A stretch of DNA of 64,000 nucleotides from CAYUYV01 sp050331455 (GTDB taxonomy: Bacteria > Pseudomonadota > Alphaproteobacteria > JAJFIK01): contig JBHJGV010000005.1 in assembly GCA_050331455.1 (NCBI GenBank), positions 86,442 to 150,441 on the forward strand, written 5' to 3'. This document shows positions 55,088-63,384 of this stretch, one piece after another (the stretch's first letter is position 1; the number at the start of each line of letters is the position of its first letter). The position numbers were made by a program, and so were the translations under genes. The notes below the pieces were generated by a model. It was not told the origin of the DNA and made no database searches. It saw only the letters and a list, made by a program, of their open reading frames with translations.

Positions 55088-56008
55088 ATGGCGGGCGTTC
55101 TGGACGGCAAGGTGGTTCTGGTGACCGGCGCGGGCCGGGGGATCGGGCGTGAATGCGCCCTGCTGGCCGCCGAGGAAGGGGCCAAGGTCGTCGTCAACGA
55201 TCTGGGCGGCGGTGTTGGCGGCGGGGACGAAGGCGATGCCAGCCCGGCCGAACGTGTGGCCCGGGAAATCCGGTCCGCCGGCGGCGAAGCCGTCTCCAAT
55301 TCCGACAGCGTCGCGGACATGGCCGGGGCGAAGCACATGGTCACCCAGGCGCTCGACACGTTCGGCGGCCTCCATTGCGTGATCAGCCCCGCCGGCATTC
55401 TGCGCGACGGCATGTTCCACAAACTGCCGGACGAGGACTGGCACGCCGTGATCTCCGTGCACCTCCATGGCAGCTACAATGTCACAAAGGCCGCCATAGC
55501 CCATTTCCGCGACCAGGAAGAGGGCAGCTTCGTTCTGTTCACGTCCACATCCGGGCTGATCGGCAATATCGGCCAGGCCAATTACGCGGCCGCCAAGATG
55601 GGCATTGTCGGGCTGTCCCGGATCATTGCCATGGAAGGCGCGATCAAGAAGGTGCGCTCCAACGTGATTGCCCCTTTCGCCTGGACCCGGATGATCGCCA
55701 CCATCCCCGTGAAAGACGAAGCCTCGGCCCAGCGGGTGGAACGGATGAAAAACGCAATGCGTGCCGATCAGGTGGCCCAGACAGCCGTCGCCCTCGCCTC
55801 CCCCCTTGCGGAGGCCGTGAGCGGTCAGATCTTCGCTGTGCGCGGCAACGAAGTGATCCTGTTCTCCCAGCCGCGTCCCGTGCGCTCCATGGCGCGCCTG
55901 GAAGGCTGGACGCCCGCCGGTCTCCTGACCCAGGCCTTCCCGGCCATGGCGGCGGATATGGAAGACATGGGCGCCACGGCGAGCGTGTTCCCCTACGACC
56001 CCGTTTGA
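55088..56008 (+). CDS. Short-chain dehydrogenase (multifunctional-enzyme-type 3-hydroxyacyl-CoA dehydrogenase-like)
   Basis: This 306-residue NAD(P)-dependent SDR has the cofactor motif VTGAGRGIGRECALL, the structural SPAG, the catalytic Ser in FVLFTSTSGLIGN, and the catalytic Tyr and Lys in NYAAAKMGIVGL. VVVNDLGGGVGG after the second strand is typical of the SDR unit of peroxisomal-type multifunctional enzyme 2, so a 3-hydroxyacyl-CoA substrate is likely. The C-terminal extension (about residues 255-306) has no known motif. ATG 55088 has GGGGAG upstream. No partner hydratase is nearby. Confidence 0.92.
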   Translation: MAGVLDGKVVLVTGAGRGIGRECALLAAEEGAKVVVNDLGGGVGGGDEGDASPAERVAREIRSAGGEAVSNSDSVADMAGAKHMVTQALDTFGGLHCVISPAGILRDGMFHKLPDEDWHAVISVHLHGSYNVTKAAIAHFRDQEEGSFVLFTSTSGLIGNIGQANYAAAKMGIVGLSRIIAMEGAIKKVRSNVIAPFAWTRMIATIPVKDEASAQRVERMKNAMRADQVAQTAVALASPLAEAVSGQIFAVRGNEVILFSQPRPVRSMARLEGWTPAGLLTQAFPAMAADMEDMGATASVFPYDPV

Positions 56009-56154
56009 CGACCCGTCCGGCCCGACACCATTTCCGAACGCGAAACGGTCTGGTGACCCGCGCAGCCATGGACGGAACGGCCCCCGCGCCCATCTGTTGC
56101 TCCACGGGCGACAGAGCCTGTCATTGGCATTCGGAACATGGGAGACGCTGAGTC

Positions 56155-57144
56155 ATGGGCCTTCTCGTCGACGGTAAATGGGTGGACCAGTGGTACGACA
56201 CCAAATCCACCGGCGGGCGTTTCGTACGCCAGCAATCCGCCTTTCGAAACTGGGTGACCCCGGACGGCGCGCCGGGCCCGTCGGGCTCCGGCGGCTTTGC
56301 GGCGGAGCCGGGCCGCTACCACCTCTATTTCGCCCATGCCTGTCCCTGGGCCCACCGGACCATTGTCTTCCGTAAGCTGAAGGGCCTGGAGGACATGATC
56401 GGTGTGACCTCCGTCGACGCCCTGATGGCGGATGAGGGTTGGACCTTCGGCCGGGAGCCCGGCTCCCCCGCCGACCCCATCCACGGCGCGGGCCGCCTTT
56501 ACGAGGTCTATCAGGCAGCGGACAGCGCTTATACGGGCCGGGTCACAGTTCCCGTGCTGTGGGACAAGAAAACGGGCACCATTGTCAGCAATGAATCGGC
56601 GGAAATCATCCGCATGCTCAACACGGCCTTCAACGCCCATCTGCCGGCGGACAAGGCAGCGCTCGATTTCTACCCGGAGCACCTTCGGGCGGAGATCGAC
56701 GCCATCAACGACTATGTCTATGACCGCATCAACAACGGGGTTTACAAGTCAGGCTTCGCCACGACTCAGGATGCCTATGAAGAGGCGGTGACGCGCCTGT
56801 TCGAAGGCCTCGACGCCATGGAGGCCCGGCTCGGCGACGCGCGCTATCTGATGGGCTCCACCCTGACCGAGGCGGACTGGCGATTGTTCACGACCCTGGT
56901 CCGGTTCGATGCCGTCTATGTGGGCCATTTCAAATGCAATATCCGGCGGATTGCGGATTATCCGAACCTGTCCGGTTACTTGAGGGAGCTGTACCAGATG
57001 CCGGGCATTGCGCAGACGGTGCGGTTCGACCCCATCAAGCGCCACTACTATGCCAGCCACGCGACCATCAATCCCGCTGGCATCGTGCCCAAGGGCCCGG
57101 CCCTCGATCTCGACACGCCGCACGGGCGAGAAAGGCTGAGCTGA
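56155..57144 (+). CDS. Glutathione S-transferase, glutathionyl-hydroquinone reductase type
   Basis: The 329-residue protein fits the Xi-class GST/PcpF-YqjG family, which removes glutathione from glutathionyl-hydroquinones. The catalytic Cys is in FAHACPWAHRTIV near residue 63, and WDKKTGTIVSNESAEIIRML binds glutathione. The C-terminal block LMGSTLTEADWRLFTTLVRF, then DAVYVGHFKCN, is diagnostic. The length is normal. ATG 56155 follows GGGAGACGC. It is convergent with the cupredoxin gene. It may serve in aromatic or quinone detoxification. Confidence 0.94.
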   Translation: MGLLVDGKWVDQWYDTKSTGGRFVRQQSAFRNWVTPDGAPGPSGSGGFAAEPGRYHLYFAHACPWAHRTIVFRKLKGLEDMIGVTSVDALMADEGWTFGREPGSPADPIHGAGRLYEVYQAADSAYTGRVTVPVLWDKKTGTIVSNESAEIIRMLNTAFNAHLPADKAALDFYPEHLRAEIDAINDYVYDRINNGVYKSGFATTQDAYEEAVTRLFEGLDAMEARLGDARYLMGSTLTEADWRLFTTLVRFDAVYVGHFKCNIRRIADYPNLSGYLRELYQMPGIAQTVRFDPIKRHYYASHATINPAGIVPKGPALDLDTPHGRERLS

Positions 57145-57193
57145 AGCGTATTGGGGATCCGGTGGCGTGTGAGCCGGGCCGGTGCTTTGTCAC

Positions 57194-57541
57194 TCACGGC
57201 ACCGGCTCCGGCTCCGGAACCTCCGACTTGATACGCATGCGCATGCGGGGATGGATCCGGCAGCCGATCGTCCATTCGCCGGGCGTTTCGATCTGGACCT
57301 CGTAGGACGCGCCCCGTTCCAGCAGGCGGCTGGAGAACTCCGAAGGCCCCTTGCGGACCATAATGTGGTGGTCGGTCAGATCGTCGTTCTGGAAGACCAC
57401 CACATCACCGGGCGCGACCAGCACGCGGGCCGGCTTGAAGCGCCGGTTTTTTTGGGAAATGAGATGGCGGTCATCGGCGGTTGTCAGCCCTGCGCCTGTC
57501 ACCACCAACGTCATTGCCAGGACCCAGGACACTCTGGCCAT
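57194..57541 (-). CDS. Small secreted cupredoxin-like protein
   Basis: The 115-residue protein has a signal peptide (SWVLAMTLVVTGAGLTTAD) and a single plastocyanin-type domain. Potential type 1 copper ligands are His in DDLTDHHIMV and Cys, His and Met in TIGCRIHPRMRM, spaced as in methylamine-utilisation and amicyanin-like cupredoxins. The Lys/Arg-rich start of the mature part (FKPARVLVAPGD) is typical. It could transfer electrons or bind copper in the periplasm. ATG 57541 has a strong GGGAGGGAAGG. It is divergent from the barrel/cyclase/kinase operon. Confidence 0.85.
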   Translation of the reverse strand: MARVSWVLAMTLVVTGAGLTTADDRHLISQKNRRFKPARVLVAPGDVVVFQNDDLTDHHIMVRKGPSEFSSRLLERGASYEVQIETPGEWTIGCRIHPRMRMRIKSEVPEPEPVP

Positions 57542-57703
57542 GCCTTCCCTCCCCGTTCGGTTTGCCGAAGCGTAATCGTTCGCCCTTGCCGCCCTGCCCC
57601 CCGCCGTTGCGGAGCCGATGCTGCCACCGTGACTCCACCACACGCCATACAGTAGGCTTCCAGTCAAAGATGTACGCGATCAGCGCGCAAGGGTGCAGTG
57701 ACA

Positions 57704-58963
57704 ATGCTCAAGCGATCCTGGCGGCCGGGCAAAAATCAGCGATGGAGCACGGCCGGGGGACTGCATGCCCTGTTCGGTCTCATTGTCTTCTGTCTTGAGG
57801 CGCTGCTGCCAGGCCCGGCCACCGCGGCCGATTGGGATGTGTTTTTTGCCGGCCATGCCAGCCTGCGGACAGGCCTGTCCGGCGATGTGCGGGACCGCTT
57901 CGACGGCGGTCCCAGCCGGCTGCGCTACGGGGCGCGGGCGGACGGCAACCGCGACACCCTGCTGGACGTATCTGAAATCGCATTTGAGGCAACCGTCGAC
58001 ACGGGGCGGGGCCTGAGCCTGTTCGCCCATCTGCACCATCAGCCTGAGGACGATCAGGGCATTGATATCGTACGCGGGTTCGCCCTGTATGAGACGGATC
58101 TGTCCGATGGCTTACGCAGTTGGGTGAAAGGCGGCGCCTTTTTCCCCGGCATCTCCCGCGAAAACCGGGGCATTGGCTGGACCAACAGCTATACACTGAC
58201 CAATAGCGCGGGCGTGGCCTGGATCGGCGAGGACGTCCGGCCCGTCGGCATTCTGGCCGGGCTTGGCCATGATGGCGGCTCCGTCAGTCTTGCCCTTGAA
58301 GGCGGACTGTTCTTCGCCAATGACGCCACCGGCGAAGTGTTGGCGCTGGGCGGATTTGCCCTGACAGACATCAAGACTCCCCTGAACGGACGCACACGGT
58401 CTTTCGATGCCCGCACCCCCGGACAACCGCTCAGTGTCGATCCTTTTCGCGAACTCGACGGGCGGCCCGGTGTACAGGCCCTCGCAACGCTCCAGGCCCA
58501 TGGCCTTGGTGCCATGTCGGTCCTCTACTGGAACAATCGGGGCGACACGGACGACAGCCGGCCCGGCGCCGGGATCTGGAATACGAATTTCACCGCCCTG
58601 TCCGGGGAGACCGTGCTGCCCGGCTCCCTGACGCTGATCCCCACGGTCATGGCGGGCCGGACTCGAAACCGGATGGGGCTGGGGACGGATTTCTTTACGG
58701 CGGCCCTGCTTTTGTCCCGGGATCTGGGGCCCGTGCGCCTCGCTGCGAGGGGAGAAGCGTTCACCCAGGACGATGTGCGCGCCGCGCCGCCCGATCCGTT
58801 GGACGAGCGGGGCTATGACGTTACGCTTGCTGCGACGGGCCTGATCGGCACGCACCACCAGATTGCCGCCGAGATCGTGCATGTGCACTCCCGCCGGCAA
58901 AGCCTTGACAATGCAGGCCAGGACGAAACGCTTCTCCAGGCCGAATACCGGTTCGTGTTCTAA
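57704..58963 (+). CDS. Predicted outer-membrane beta-barrel protein, unknown family
   Basis: The 419-residue protein has a long N-terminal leader with a hydrophobic core (LHALFGLIVFCLEALLPGPATAA). The mature part is made of alternating hydrophobic strands with acidic turns and ends in LLQAEYRFVF, with the terminal Phe expected of outer-membrane barrels. I do not recognise a specific porin family. A possible start at GTG 57698 lies 6 bases before ATG 57704; AAGGG is upstream. The stop overlaps the start of the cyclase gene by one base (TAATG), so these genes are translationally coupled. Confidence 0.75.
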   Translation: MLKRSWRPGKNQRWSTAGGLHALFGLIVFCLEALLPGPATAADWDVFFAGHASLRTGLSGDVRDRFDGGPSRLRYGARADGNRDTLLDVSEIAFEATVDTGRGLSLFAHLHHQPEDDQGIDIVRGFALYETDLSDGLRSWVKGGAFFPGISRENRGIGWTNSYTLTNSAGVAWIGEDVRPVGILAGLGHDGGSVSLALEGGLFFANDATGEVLALGGFALTDIKTPLNGRTRSFDARTPGQPLSVDPFRELDGRPGVQALATLQAHGLGAMSVLYWNNRGDTDDSRPGAGIWNTNFTALSGETVLPGSLTLIPTVMAGRTRNRMGLGTDFFTAALLLSRDLGPVRLAARGEAFTQDDVRAAPPDPLDERGYDVTLAATGLIGTHHQIAAEIVHVHSRRQSLDNAGQDETLLQAEYRFVF

Positions 58964-60462
58964 TGGAAAAAGACCAGTCCGCCGAGAGCATCACATTTGT
59001 CGATTACGTTCCCATCCGGGTGCGGCTGCTCCTCGTCGGGCTGGCGGTGATCGCGGCCATGACACTCGCCGGCGCCATGGCGTTCCAGTTGCGCGCGAAC
59101 GCCATGTCTCAGGGGATTTATCTTTATGATACGGTGTTCCAATCCGTAAGCTATGCCCGGGCCGCCCAGACCGATTGGGAACGGCTGAGCACCATGATCC
59201 ACGGCGCGCGCACCCTGCCCGACGACGACGATCTCGACAGCTTCGCCATGGCCGCCTACGGACGGACGGCCGTCGATGCCGCGGCCTTCTATCTTAAGGA
59301 GGCGCGCGCCAATCTGCAGGTCGCCGCCGACAGCGACCTGACCCCGCGTATGATCGAGCGGTGCGTTGCGCTGATGGAGCGGATCAAGGCGACAGGCGGC
59401 CTGATTGGCGCCCATATCGCGTCTCCGAAGGATGTTGAAAGCCTCGATACGGCGACCCTGCTGGGCGAGATGCGCTCCGTTGCCGAGGGTCTGGAGCTTT
59501 TTGTGCAGGATCTGGCGGCGGACGGTTTTCGCACCCAGGAAGACATCGCCAAGCTCGTTTCGCGCGGCAATCTCATGTTTCTCGGGACGATCAGTACCAC
59601 GCTTGTCATGGTGGTCGGCCTTTCCGTGCTGTTCGGCGCGCAGATCCTGGCGCGCCTGCGCATGGTGTCGACCTTTTCCAATCGGGTGGCGGAAGGAGAC
59701 CTTGACGGCGTGGTCACCGTGCGGGGGCGCACGGAACTGACCATGCTGATGCGGGGCCTTGTGCGCATGCGCGACGCCATTCGCACCCAAGTGACCGAGA
59801 TCGACCGCATGCGGCGGGAGGCCGACACCCTGTTGGGCACGATCCTGCCGCCGGCCATCGCGGAGCGCCTGAAGGCGGGCGAGGAACGCATCGCCGATGC
59901 CCGGGCCGAAGCCACGATCGTGTTCCTGGATTTGAGCGGGTTCACGGAACTCAGCCGGCGGATGGGCGCAAACCATCTCATCGAAACCCTGGACGGCATT
60001 TTCAGTGCCCTCGATGAGGCCGCCGAGCGCCACAATATTCAGAAAATCAAGACCATCGGTGACGGGTATCTGGCGGCCGCCGGCGTGACCCAGCCCACGG
60101 CACGCGACGACGCCGCCCGCTGCGCGGCCTTCGCCCTGGAGGCCCGCCAGGCCATCCGCACCATGGCGGACTCCCTCGGCTATCCCCTCGATGCGCGCAT
60201 CGGGATCCATAACGGGCCGGTGGTGGCCGGCATTTTGGGCAAGTCGCGGCTGTCCTTCGATGTCTGGGGCGAGACGGTCAATCTCGCCGCCCGCCTCGAG
60301 GCCTCCGCGGAGCGTGGCGAGATCCGCGTCAGCGAGGCGGCCTATTGGCGCCTGCACCGCCAGTTCACCCTGACACCCCTGGGCGAGGTCAGCCTCAAAG
60401 GGGTGGGCAACACGACGGTCTTCGTCCTGGAGGAGGCCGCGGACGAAACGGATATGCAATGA
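58963..60462 (+). CDS. Membrane-bound class III adenylate/guanylate cyclase with HAMP
   Basis: The 499-residue protein has transmembrane helices near residues 19-41 (IRVRLLLVGLAVIAAMTLAG) and 204-228, with a periplasmic sensor region between them, a HAMP-like linker (about 230-285, VSTFSNRVAEGDLDGVV), and a class III cyclase domain (about 315-490). The domain has metal Asp in IVFLDLSGFTELSRRM, then KTIGDGYLAAAG with the second Asp, and the substrate/transition-state block FDVWGETVNLAARLEA. It should produce cAMP (or cGMP) in response to a periplasmic signal. Its start overlaps the barrel gene stop and its stop overlaps the ROK gene start (ATGA). Confidence 0.93.
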   Translation: MEKDQSAESITFVDYVPIRVRLLLVGLAVIAAMTLAGAMAFQLRANAMSQGIYLYDTVFQSVSYARAAQTDWERLSTMIHGARTLPDDDDLDSFAMAAYGRTAVDAAAFYLKEARANLQVAADSDLTPRMIERCVALMERIKATGGLIGAHIASPKDVESLDTATLLGEMRSVAEGLELFVQDLAADGFRTQEDIAKLVSRGNLMFLGTISTTLVMVVGLSVLFGAQILARLRMVSTFSNRVAEGDLDGVVTVRGRTELTMLMRGLVRMRDAIRTQVTEIDRMRREADTLLGTILPPAIAERLKAGEERIADARAEATIVFLDLSGFTELSRRMGANHLIETLDGIFSALDEAAERHNIQKIKTIGDGYLAAAGVTQPTARDDAARCAAFALEARQAIRTMADSLGYPLDARIGIHNGPVVAGILGKSRLSFDVWGETVNLAARLEASAERGEIRVSEAAYWRLHRQFTLTPLGEVSLKGVGNTTVFVLEEAADETDMQ

Positions 60463-61382
60463 CAGCGGCCCCTTCCCGTCTGTTTGGCGCGATTGAAGCC
60501 GGCGGAACAAAAATGGTCTGTGCCGTCGGCGGCGAGACCGGCGGGGCTCTGTCCCGCACCGTCCTGCCGACCACACTGCCCGAGGCCACTTTCGCCGCCA
60601 TCCGCGCCTTTTTTGCCCAGGCCTGCGAGCGCTTCGGGCCGCTGAGCGCAATCGGCGTGGCCTCCTTTGGCCCGGTGGAGATCGACCCCGGCTCACCCGC
60701 CTACGGACGGATTCTGGATACGCCGAAAGCCGGATGGACGGGTGCGGATTACCGGGACGCCTTGCAGGCCTTCCCGGTGCCGGTTGCCGTGACGACGGAT
60801 GTGAACGGCGCGGGGCTCGGGGAATGGTCCGTTGCAGGCGATCCTGTGCCCCGCGTGCTGGCTTATGTAACCGTCGGGACCGGGATCGGGGCGGGCGTGA
60901 TCTCCCGGGGTGCGCCCCTGTCCGGTATCGGACATTATGAATTGGGTCATATCTATCCGCCCCATGACCCCATGGTCGATCCCTATGCGGGGCGCTGCCC
61001 GTTCCATGGGAATTGCCTTGAAGGCCTTGCGAGCGGACCCGCGATCGCGGAACGGTGGGGGGCCGATCTGAGCGTTCTCGGTCCGGATCACCCGGCCCTG
61101 ACGCTGGAGGCGACCTATCTGGCCCATCTGGCCGTGACCTTGATCCTGGCCCATCGGCCGGCCCGGATCGTCTTCGGCGGCGGGGTGATGAAGGCTCCGG
61201 GTCTGCTCCAAGCCCTGCGGCGTCGGACGGCCAAGCTTCTTTCCGGCTATATCGATATGGGCAAGACTGAAGAGTCCCTGGACCATGCCATCATGCCCCC
61301 GAAGCTGGGCGACGATGCCGGCATCATCGGCGCGCTCACCCTTGCACGGAGCATAATCCAAGACGGCCTGCGGGAGCCGTGA
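60459..61382 (+). CDS. ROK-family sugar kinase (fructokinase-like)
   Basis: This 307-residue cytosolic kinase starts with FGAIEAGGTKMVCAVG (phosphate-1 motif), has ROK catalytic residues around VTTDVNGAGLGE, then VTVGTGIGAGVIS (phosphate-2), and the zinc-binding loop CPFHGNCLEGLASGPA typical of bacterial fructokinases and mannokinases. It should phosphorylate fructose or a similar hexose. ATG 60459 overlaps the cyclase stop by 4 bases, so the kinase is tightly linked with a cAMP-making sensor and a barrel. A terminator lies about 100 bases downstream. Confidence 0.93.
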   Translation: MTAAPSRLFGAIEAGGTKMVCAVGGETGGALSRTVLPTTLPEATFAAIRAFFAQACERFGPLSAIGVASFGPVEIDPGSPAYGRILDTPKAGWTGADYRDALQAFPVPVAVTTDVNGAGLGEWSVAGDPVPRVLAYVTVGTGIGAGVISRGAPLSGIGHYELGHIYPPHDPMVDPYAGRCPFHGNCLEGLASGPAIAERWGADLSVLGPDHPALTLEATYLAHLAVTLILAHRPARIVFGGGVMKAPGLLQALRRRTAKLLSGYIDMGKTEESLDHAIMPPKLGDDAGIIGALTLARSIIQDGLREP

Positions 61383-61482
61383 ACACCACGGGACCAGAAC
61401 AGCAAGAGACCGCCGTCCCCATCACGCGCGCATCGTGCTCTGTCGACATATTTTCCGGGTGCTTTGGGTTTTGGCACAAGAA

Positions 61483-61517
61483 AAGGCCTGAGCGGGTTTG
61501 CTCAGGCCTTCGGTTTT
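61483..61517. terminator. Rho-independent terminator after the ROK operon
   Basis: An 11-bp stem (AAGGCCTGAGC with GCTCAGGCCTT) and a 6-base loop, followed by CGGTTTT. It can work in both directions. It marks the end of the chromosomal-type operon just before the mobile genes. Confidence 0.88.
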
Positions 61518-61527
61518 AGCGTTTGTT

Positions 61528-61540
61528 TGGTTGCGGGGGC
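61528..61540 (-). other. 13-nt match to the 3' end of initiator tRNA, possible attachment-site scar
   Basis: TGGTTGCGGGGGC is the exact reverse complement of GCCCCCGCAACCA, the acceptor end of bacterial initiator tRNA(fMet), including CCA. The rest of the tRNA (T-arm and beyond) is absent. It lies exactly between the last core operon and the mobilisation genes, so it may be an att-site relic. A chance match cannot be ruled out. Confidence 0.4.
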
Positions 61541-61639
61541 TCGCTCCACGCTATCCCTGCTAACGCGCTCTTATGACATCGCCCCAAAACTAGATCATTG
61601 ATTTTCTTTGGAAAATATTGATCGACAGTTGCGGACCAC

Positions 61640-62041
61640 ATGTTGCGAGCCTTGGCCATGGGAGAAGAAAAGAAGAACAGACCGACGCCTTTTTCCGTAC
61701 GCCTCACTTTCGAGGAAAGGGCGCGGCTTGAGCGGGATGCGGGCGACATGCCCCTCGGTGCTTACATCCGGTCCCGCCTGCTTGAAGACGGCTACACACC
61801 GCGCAAGACACGCCAGAAACGGCCGGTGAAAGATCACCAGAGCCTGGCAGCCGTGTTGGGCGCTTTGGGCCAGTCCCGGCTGTCCAGCAATCTCAATCAG
61901 CTTGCAAAAGCCGCCCACACCGGCGCCTTGCCGATGACGCCCGACGTGGAGGCGGACCTTCGCGAGGCCTGTGCGGCCATCCAGGAAATGAGACGTTTAC
62001 TGATCAATTCCCTCGGCCTTGGCGAGGGGCCGGATGCATGA
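61640..62041 (+). CDS. MobC-like plasmid mobilisation (relaxosome) protein
   Basis: The 133-residue protein has an RHH/MobC-like N-terminal part, PFSVRLTFEERARLERDAGD, then GAYIRSRLLEDG, and the MobC-type motif SRLSSNLNQLAKAAHTG near residue 80. Such proteins bind oriT DNA and help the relaxase to nick. ATG 61640 or ATG 61658 could be the start. The stop overlaps the relaxase start by 4 bases (ATGA). No oriT was identified, but the AT-richer upstream stretch (61580-61640) is a candidate place. Confidence 0.85.
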   Translation: MLRALAMGEEKKNRPTPFSVRLTFEERARLERDAGDMPLGAYIRSRLLEDGYTPRKTRQKRPVKDHQSLAAVLGALGQSRLSSNLNQLAKAAHTGALPMTPDVEADLREACAAIQEMRRLLINSLGLGEGPDA

Positions 62042-63381
62042 TCCTGCACGGCAACCAGCGGGGCGGTGCTGCGCAGCTCTCCCGTCATCTCCTGAATGCC
62101 AAAGATAACGAGCATGTCGAAGTGCATGAGGTCCGTGGCTTTGTCGCCGAGGATTTGAGCGGGGCGCTCCACGAGGCCTATGCGCTGAGCCGGGGCACCC
62201 GTTGCAGGCAGTTTCTGTTTTCGGTGTCACTGAACCCGCCGGAACGCGAGCAGGTCGACGTCGATATTTTCGAGGACGCAGCCGATCGCATCGAACGCAG
62301 ACTTGGTCTTGAGGGACAGCCGCGTATCATCGTCTTTCATGAGAAGGAGGGCCGGCGCCACGCCCATACCGTCTGGAGCCGGATCGATGCCGAGCAGATG
62401 AAGGCGGTTCAGCTTTCCCACTACAAATCCAAGCTGCGCGACGTTGCCAAGGAACTCTACTTCGACCACGGCTGGAAGATGCCCCGGGGCTTTGTCGATC
62501 AGCGCCTGCGCGATCCGACGGCATTTAGTCTTCAGGAATGGCAGCAATCGAAGCGCGCCAAACTCGATGCCCGCGACCTGAAGCGCGACGTTCAGGAATG
62601 CTATGCCGCCAGCGACAACCGCGCAGCATTCTCCCAGGCCCTGAAGGAGCGCGGTCTGTGGCTCGCGAAGGGCGACCGGCGCGGCCATGTGGCCTTGCAC
62701 CATAGCGGCGAGGTTTTCGCGCTCAGCCGTTTGCTCGGTATGAAGACCAAGGAGCTCGACGCCAAGCTCGGCACGGCAAAAGACCTACCCACGCTCGCAG
62801 ACCGGAAACAGGAAATCGCCGAAGCAATGCACCCGGCCTTCCACCGCATGATGGACGAGGCACGGACCGAGCATGAACAGCGTACACGGCCCATCGAGAT
62901 GGAGCGCCAGCGGATGACTGGCCAGCATCGCGCCGACCGGCAAAGGCTGAATCAACTCCATGCCGACCGAGTCCTGGCCGAAGACAAGGATCGTGCCGCC
63001 CGGTTGAAGAAGGGCCTTTTCGGGCTCTGGCAATGGGTGACCGGCGGGCGCGGCAAGATTCTGGCCCAGAACGAGCAGGAGAAGGCGGCAGCCGAAGCCC
63101 GGGACCAGGGAGAACGCCAGGCTCTGATCGATCGGCAGCGGTCAGAGCGGCAGGGACTGCAGGAACGCATTCGTCAATCGCGAGACGAGCTTGCCCAGCA
63201 GCTTCGCGAACTCCACCGGGACCGGCAGCAGATGCATGCTCTCGATACAGAATTCACCAAGGCGAAGGGTAAAGGCGAAAAGCCAATCGGTACACGGACG
63301 CGGCCAAGCGCGAAACAGCGCGCCCAGAATTGGCGTGATCGTCCCGCGGGATCGATCGAACCGCCCACGCCCGAGCGATAG
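62038..63381 (+). CDS. Relaxase/mobilisation nuclease domain protein
   Basis: The 447-residue protein has the relaxase start MILHGNQRGGAAQLSRHLLN, the HEVRGFVAEDLSGALHEAYA block, and the metal motif HEKEGRRHAHTVWSRID (HxH near residue 110). It nicks oriT to start mobilisation. I see no Tyr at the extreme N-terminus as in classic MobA; a Tyr near residue 48 (HEAYALSRG) is the first candidate. From about residue 280 the protein becomes a charged coiled-coil-like tail rich in Arg, Gln and Glu. The DNA-binding helper gene overlaps upstream, and a hipA-type gene converges downstream after 3 bases. Confidence 0.9.
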   Translation: MILHGNQRGGAAQLSRHLLNAKDNEHVEVHEVRGFVAEDLSGALHEAYALSRGTRCRQFLFSVSLNPPEREQVDVDIFEDAADRIERRLGLEGQPRIIVFHEKEGRRHAHTVWSRIDAEQMKAVQLSHYKSKLRDVAKELYFDHGWKMPRGFVDQRLRDPTAFSLQEWQQSKRAKLDARDLKRDVQECYAASDNRAAFSQALKERGLWLAKGDRRGHVALHHSGEVFALSRLLGMKTKELDAKLGTAKDLPTLADRKQEIAEAMHPAFHRMMDEARTEHEQRTRPIEMERQRMTGQHRADRQRLNQLHADRVLAEDKDRAARLKKGLFGLWQWVTGGRGKILAQNEQEKAAAEARDQGERQALIDRQRSERQGLQERIRQSRDELAQQLRELHRDRQQMHALDTEFTKAKGKGEKPIGTRTRPSAKQRAQNWRDRPAGSIEPPTPER

Positions 63382-63384
63382 GGC

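Noticed and set aside
61528..61540. Complete tRNA(fMet) gene
   Set aside because: Only the 13-nt acceptor end matches; T-arm, anticodon arm and D-arm are absent.
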